Below, piece by piece: positions 62,865-64,000 of a DNA stretch of 64,000 bases (position 1 is its first letter; the number at the start of each line of letters is the position of its first letter). The stretch lies in NCBI RefSeq assembly GCF_029215955.1, contig NZ_JAEMVA010000003.1, positions 27,199 to 91,198 on the forward strand, in the 5' to 3' direction. The DNA comes from Sulfurimonas sp. SAG-AH-194-I05 (GTDB taxonomy: Bacteria; Campylobacterota; Campylobacteria; Campylobacterales; Sulfurimonadaceae). Both the position numbers and the translations under genes were made by a program. A model generated the notes under the pieces. The model saw only the letters and a program-made list of their open reading frames with translations. It was not told where the DNA came from and did not search any database.

Positions 62865-62899
62865 GCTATTTTTTTAGTAGGTTTGTGGTGTGGGTGGGA

Positions 62900-62919
62900 A
62901 CTCTTTTATAAAAGGGAGT
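62900..62919 (+). promoter_or_regulatory. Hairpin hiding the ribosome-binding site of the small peptide gene
   Basis: ACTCTTTT (62900-62907) can pair with AAGGGAGT (62912-62919) around loop ATAA: eight pairs, two of them G-U. This buries the Shine-Dalgarno GGGAG. A TATAAA within it could alternatively be a -10 box, so the mRNA start decides whether the hairpin forms. Confidence 0.5.
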
Positions 62920-62923
62920 AATT

Positions 62924-62986
62924 GTGTTTACCTACCTTATAATAGTCTTTTTAGTCATGATGGTGATAGCACCAATATTGAACTAA
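62924..62986 (+). CDS. 20-residue hydrophobic peptide, candidate type I toxin
   Basis: GTG start with GGGAG five bases upstream; translation MFTYLIIVFLVMMVIAPILN. The peptide is one continuous membrane-spanning stretch without charge, resembling in size and composition the Ibs and related type I toxins that depolarise the inner membrane. A hairpin terminator follows 7 bases after the stop codon. The start region is complementary to the upstream short RNA and is also buried in a local hairpin. I know no named homologue in this phylum; Helicobacter AapA peptides are longer and cationic. Toxicity is inference. Confidence 0.55.
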   Translation: MFTYLIIVFLVMMVIAPILN

Positions 62987-62993
62987 TCAAAAA

Positions 62994-63014
62994 AGAGGGA
63001 TTAGTTACCCCTCT
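62994..63014 (+). terminator. Hairpin after the small peptide gene
   Basis: AGAGGG / CCCTCT, 6 bp with a 9-base loop, followed by GGCTATTATTTT. A 3' end for the peptide mRNA. Confidence 0.6.
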
Positions 63015-63114
63015 GGCTATTATTTTAAAAAACTTCTTTTAATTCATCACCTTAAGTGGCTTACAAGAGCAATATATTTAGCAAGTTATTGTTTTATGAT
63101 TTTCTTTATTTCTT

Positions 63115-63280
63115 CTAATTTTTCTTTAAAGATTCTATCTTTGACCACTTATAATAATCTTCCAACGCATTTTCTAATGTGAACTTCTTTTTACTTCTTT
63201 GAGTTTTAAGCTGTATTCCCATTTTTAAGTTCATTAACCCAAACTCCGTCATATCTTCCGCCAGCTGGTTTTAATGCCAT
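63115..63280 (-). pseudogene. Decayed tyrosine-integrase remnant
   Basis: From the ATG at 63280 the minus strand reads MALKPAGGRYDGVWVNELKN followed by GNTA and a stop; this looks like the arm-binding N-terminus of phage-type integrases. In the next frame comes KTQRSKKKFTLENALEDYYK then WSKIESLKKN and a stop, resembling the core-binding (SAM-like) domain. The region between them and the catalytic domain are missing, so the gene is dead. It supports an integration history to the right of tRNA-Phe. The rest of 63015-63114 shows nothing else. Confidence 0.55.
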
Positions 63281-63293
63281 TACTCTCTCTATT

Positions 63294-63572
63294 TTATAAT
63301 GCTATTTTAATCTTCTCATGCGTATATTGATGTATTAAAGTTTGAATAAGATTTTGATAACTTACTCCAGTAGATAGTGCTTTTTGCTTAAGCAGATACA
63401 AATCACTCTCAGCTAATCTTATGCTTATAGCTTTTTTTTTGGAAATATGATTTTTGGCAAGGTTTGAATATCTTAGTATTTCATCAGATAAATTATCAAC
63501 ACTTTTGACATTAGAGTTTTCAATATACTCTACAATCTCTTTTTCTTCTTGATCTAAATTTTCTTCTTTCAT
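63294..63572 (-). CDS. CopG/BrnA-like antitoxin
   Basis: 92 residues. The C-terminal half KKKAISIRLAESDLYLLKQK then ALSTGVSYQNLIQTLIHQY is a ribbon-helix-helix-type DNA-binding domain as in CopG-family antitoxins; the acidic N-terminal half (EENLDQEEKEIVEYIEN) would wrap the toxin. Starts inside the toxin stop codon (4-base overlap, ATGA). Toxin-first order fits the BrnT-BrnA arrangement. Expected to autoregulate the pair. Confidence 0.8.
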   Translation of the reverse strand: MKEENLDQEEKEIVEYIENSNVKSVDNLSDEILRYSNLAKNHISKKKAISIRLAESDLYLLKQKALSTGVSYQNLIQTLIHQYTHEKIKIAL

Positions 63573-63844
63573 AATCTACCCTTGTATAACTTATGATATT
63601 TTCTACTTGGTATTATATTTTTTAAAAATATTTCATTTTCATCTTCAACAAATGGAACATAAAAAGTATAATCGTTTATAGATATAATAAACAATCTTTG
63701 ATTTGGATATTTCTTAAGATTAGGGTGCGGTAATATGTCAAGCAGTTTACCATTATCTAAACTAAGCAAAACATCTTCAAAGCACACTTCTCTCGTTTGC
63801 TTTAATAATCTGTTTTTATCGTTGTTCCATGCAAAAGATTTAAT
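63569..63844 (-). CDS. BrnT-like (RelE-superfamily) toxin
   Basis: Probable ribonuclease toxin. From a GTG at 63787 only 72 residues can be read, but conserved residues continue upstream: KSFAWNNDKNRLLKQTREV precedes CFEDVLLSLDNGKLLDILPH. No ATG, GTG or TTG opens this frame; ATT at 63844, seven bases after AAAAGG, would give a full 91-residue protein. The C-terminal part NDYTFYVPFVEDENEIFLKN and IIPSRKYHKLY matches the family pattern. A one-base frameshift in the gene is the alternative. Overlaps the antitoxin gene by 4 bases. Confidence 0.7.
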   Translation of the reverse strand: MKSFAWNNDKNRLLKQTREVCFEDVLLSLDNGKLLDILPHPNLKKYPNQRLFIISINDYTFYVPFVEDENEIFLKNIIPSRKYHKLYKGRL

Positions 63845-63916
63845 ATAACATCCTTTTATTGTATATACATGTTTATATATTTAACTACTTATAAAATTAT
63901 AACATATATTTATAAA

Positions 63917-64000
63917 TTATTTTTTTACTACAGTTTTTACTACAGATTTTAAAAAAGTATCAAAAGTCATAGTAAGATATAAAAAAGATAGACCCTTTTG
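63917..64000 (-). CDS. C-terminal end of a gene cut by the window edge
   Basis: 27 codons and a TAA stop, entering from the right edge: QKGLSFLYLTMTFDTFLKSV then VKTVVKK. Too short to assign. Position downstream of tRNA-Phe and the type of tail make an integrase plausible, but this is a guess. Confidence 0.35.
   Translation of the reverse strand, partial: QKGLSFLYLTMTFDTFLKSVVKTVVKK

Noticed and set aside
61535..64000. Direct repeat of the tRNA-Phe 3' end as right attachment site
   Set aside because: No copy of GATTCCGAGATTGGCC or a shorter core was found to the right within the window.

Overview
The window is AT-rich bacterial chromosome from the Campylobacterota, most likely a Sulfurimonas-like sulfur-metabolising organism. 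The evidence is gene content and order. The run rppH, lysC, hobA, holB, folP carries the DnaA partner HobA, which is known only from this phylum. The run cheY, prmA, ftsH and a phosphatidylserine-decarboxylase-like gene is also typical, as are a polysulfide/thiosulfate-reductase-type psrABC set and a fused CcsBA (NrfI-type) cytochrome c assembly protein. The assignment rests on sequence reading only; no database search was run.

Layout. 1-1375 is the rpmH-rnpA-yidD-yidC block (minus strand), with yidC cut by the window edge. 1437-11452 holds clpB behind an HspR-type operator and housekeeping genes (nitroreductase, PLP enzyme, parvulin, nth, cmoA, fbaA, hemW). 11629-17244 is psrABC plus an amino-acid permease. 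17363-26192 is a periplasmic cytochrome region: a seven-haem cytochrome c, two MORN-repeat proteins, a parvulin, an NrfJ-like protein and CcsBA. 26311-30311 is rppH-lysC-hobA-holB-folP. 30337-39950 is mixed: phosphate permease, cyclophilin, msrB, a degenerate helicase-like ATPase, HU, a small HTH operon behind a 21-bp-phased repeat array, a FapA-like protein, thioredoxin, aroK and a NifU-like protein. 40177-49680 holds a large TPR membrane protein (PflB-like), the PSD-like protein, ftsH, prmA, cheY, hisA, hisH and a PDC-domain membrane protein. 49779-61398 is envelope and housekeeping: lpxL, an AI-2E-type transporter, ruvB, panB, an Hpt protein, trpA, tRNA-fMet, tRNA-Arg(GCG), a ZapA/ZapB-like pair, fabG, gpmI, mraY, murD, purN and a TRIC-type protein.

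The last 2.5 kb (from tRNA-Phe at 61459 to the right edge) is accessory DNA. It holds short unknown ORFs, a hairpin-rich stretch, a two-helix SHOCT protein, a decayed integrase remnant, a BrnT/BrnA-like toxin-antitoxin pair, and the tail of a further gene at the edge. Between the SHOCT gene and the integrase remnant I find what looks like an undescribed type I toxin-antitoxin locus. A short RNA gene (extended -10 promoter, about 82 nt, UUCG terminator) carries a 5' segment complementary to the Shine-Dalgarno and start codon of a downstream 20-codon hydrophobic peptide gene. The peptide's ribosome-binding site is also locked in its own hairpin. This is the strongest candidate for a new system here.

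How the genes work together: PsrABC would link quinones to sulfur-compound chemistry in the periplasm. The multihaem cytochrome appears to be strongly expressed, judging by its codon choice, and needs haem attachment, which the downstream CcsBA can supply. The parvulin and NrfJ-like proteins look like accessory factors for the same compartment.
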